Shown piece by piece: positions 5,395 to 5,529 of a stretch of 5,529 nucleotides of DNA (positions within the stretch are counted from its first letter, which is position 1; each line of letters starts with the position of its first letter). The notes beneath the pieces are model-generated. The model was not told the DNA's origin. It saw only the letters and a list, made by a program, of their open reading frames with translations, and ran no database searches. Both the position numbers and the translations under genes were made by a program. The stretch comes from Bryobacterales bacterium (lineage in GTDB: Bacteria; Acidobacteriota; Terriglobia; Bryobacterales; Bryobacteraceae): assembly GCA_030838885.1 (NCBI GenBank), contig JAUZEU010000227.1, positions 1 through 5,529 of the forward strand, read 5' to 3'.

Positions 5395-5529
5395 ACGAGC
5401 GTGCGACATTTGCATTAGGTCCCGAGTGCGTGTACGTCGCCACATTCTCAACTTGAAGCACAACAAAGTCTCGCGCTGTGCGCTGTCCAGGCTGCTGGCT
5501 TCAAGCCTCGTTTCGCTTTACATTTTGAT

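Larger units (their letters stand above)
5291..5529. other. Noncoding upstream/leader region of the operon
   Basis: These 239 bp hold no supported gene on either strand. They are the likely place for the operon promoter, but I found no convincing -35/-10 pair on the minus strand. The region contains a perfect 14-bp palindrome, an adjacent 9-bp dyad, a tandem 10/11-bp repeat and two related CTTGAAG-type sites, each recorded separately. Which gene lies beyond 5529 cannot be told. Confidence 0.5.

Noticed and set aside
5291..5461. N-terminal extension of the first LamG gene to GTG 5461
   Set aside because: The added 57 residues look like translated noncoding DNA and would put the signal peptide in the interior of the protein.
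1..5529. tRNA, rRNA, CRISPR array, insertion sequence or attachment site
   Set aside because: No regular repeat-spacer pattern, terminal inverted repeats with a transposase, or tRNA-like arms were found; almost all of the window is taken by the six genes.

Overview
The window is moderately GC-rich bacterial DNA. It carries one compact run of six genes, all on the minus strand and reading from right to left. No gene on the plus strand can be supported. The mix of secreted concanavalin-like (LamG/DUF1080-type) paralogs, a secreted DUF1259 protein fused to a phosphatase-like domain, and an AfuA-type importer would fit Acidobacteriota or another soil lineage. That placement is a weak inference from gene content only.

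Layout in transcription order: (1) 5291-5529, a noncoding leader or upstream region with several short dyads and a tandem repeat; (2) 5290-4655, a secreted LamG/DUF1080-like protein; (3) 4644-3340, a secreted protein with two DUF1259 domains and a C-terminal low-molecular-weight phosphatase/arsenate-reductase-like domain; (4) 3327-2899, a free-standing chromate-resistance ChrB C-terminal domain that starts with TTG; (5) 2929-2237, a second secreted LamG/DUF1080-like protein, paralogous to the first; (6) 2294-1248, the substrate-binding lipoprotein of a ferric-iron-type ABC importer; (7) 1248 to beyond position 1, its two-module FbpB-like permease, cut by the window edge. Gaps are 10 and 12 bp between the first three genes, and the later genes overlap, so the six probably form one operon. 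The ATPase gene would be expected just beyond position 1.

Possible joint role (inference): four products are exported or membrane-bound. They bring together a periplasmic binding protein and permease for an anion or metal, two carbohydrate-binding-like beta-sandwich proteins, a histidine-rich DUF1259 protein carrying a modified oxyanion-binding loop, and a cytoplasmic ChrB domain linked to chromate response. This looks like an uncharacterised uptake/handling system for a metal or oxyanion. The substrate cannot be read from the sequence. The most unusual points are the DUF1259-DUF1259-phosphatase fusion with lysine in place of the catalytic arginine, the paralogous LamG pair on either side of the DUF1259 and ChrB genes, and the single in-frame TGA between the DUF1259 fusion and the ChrB domain.
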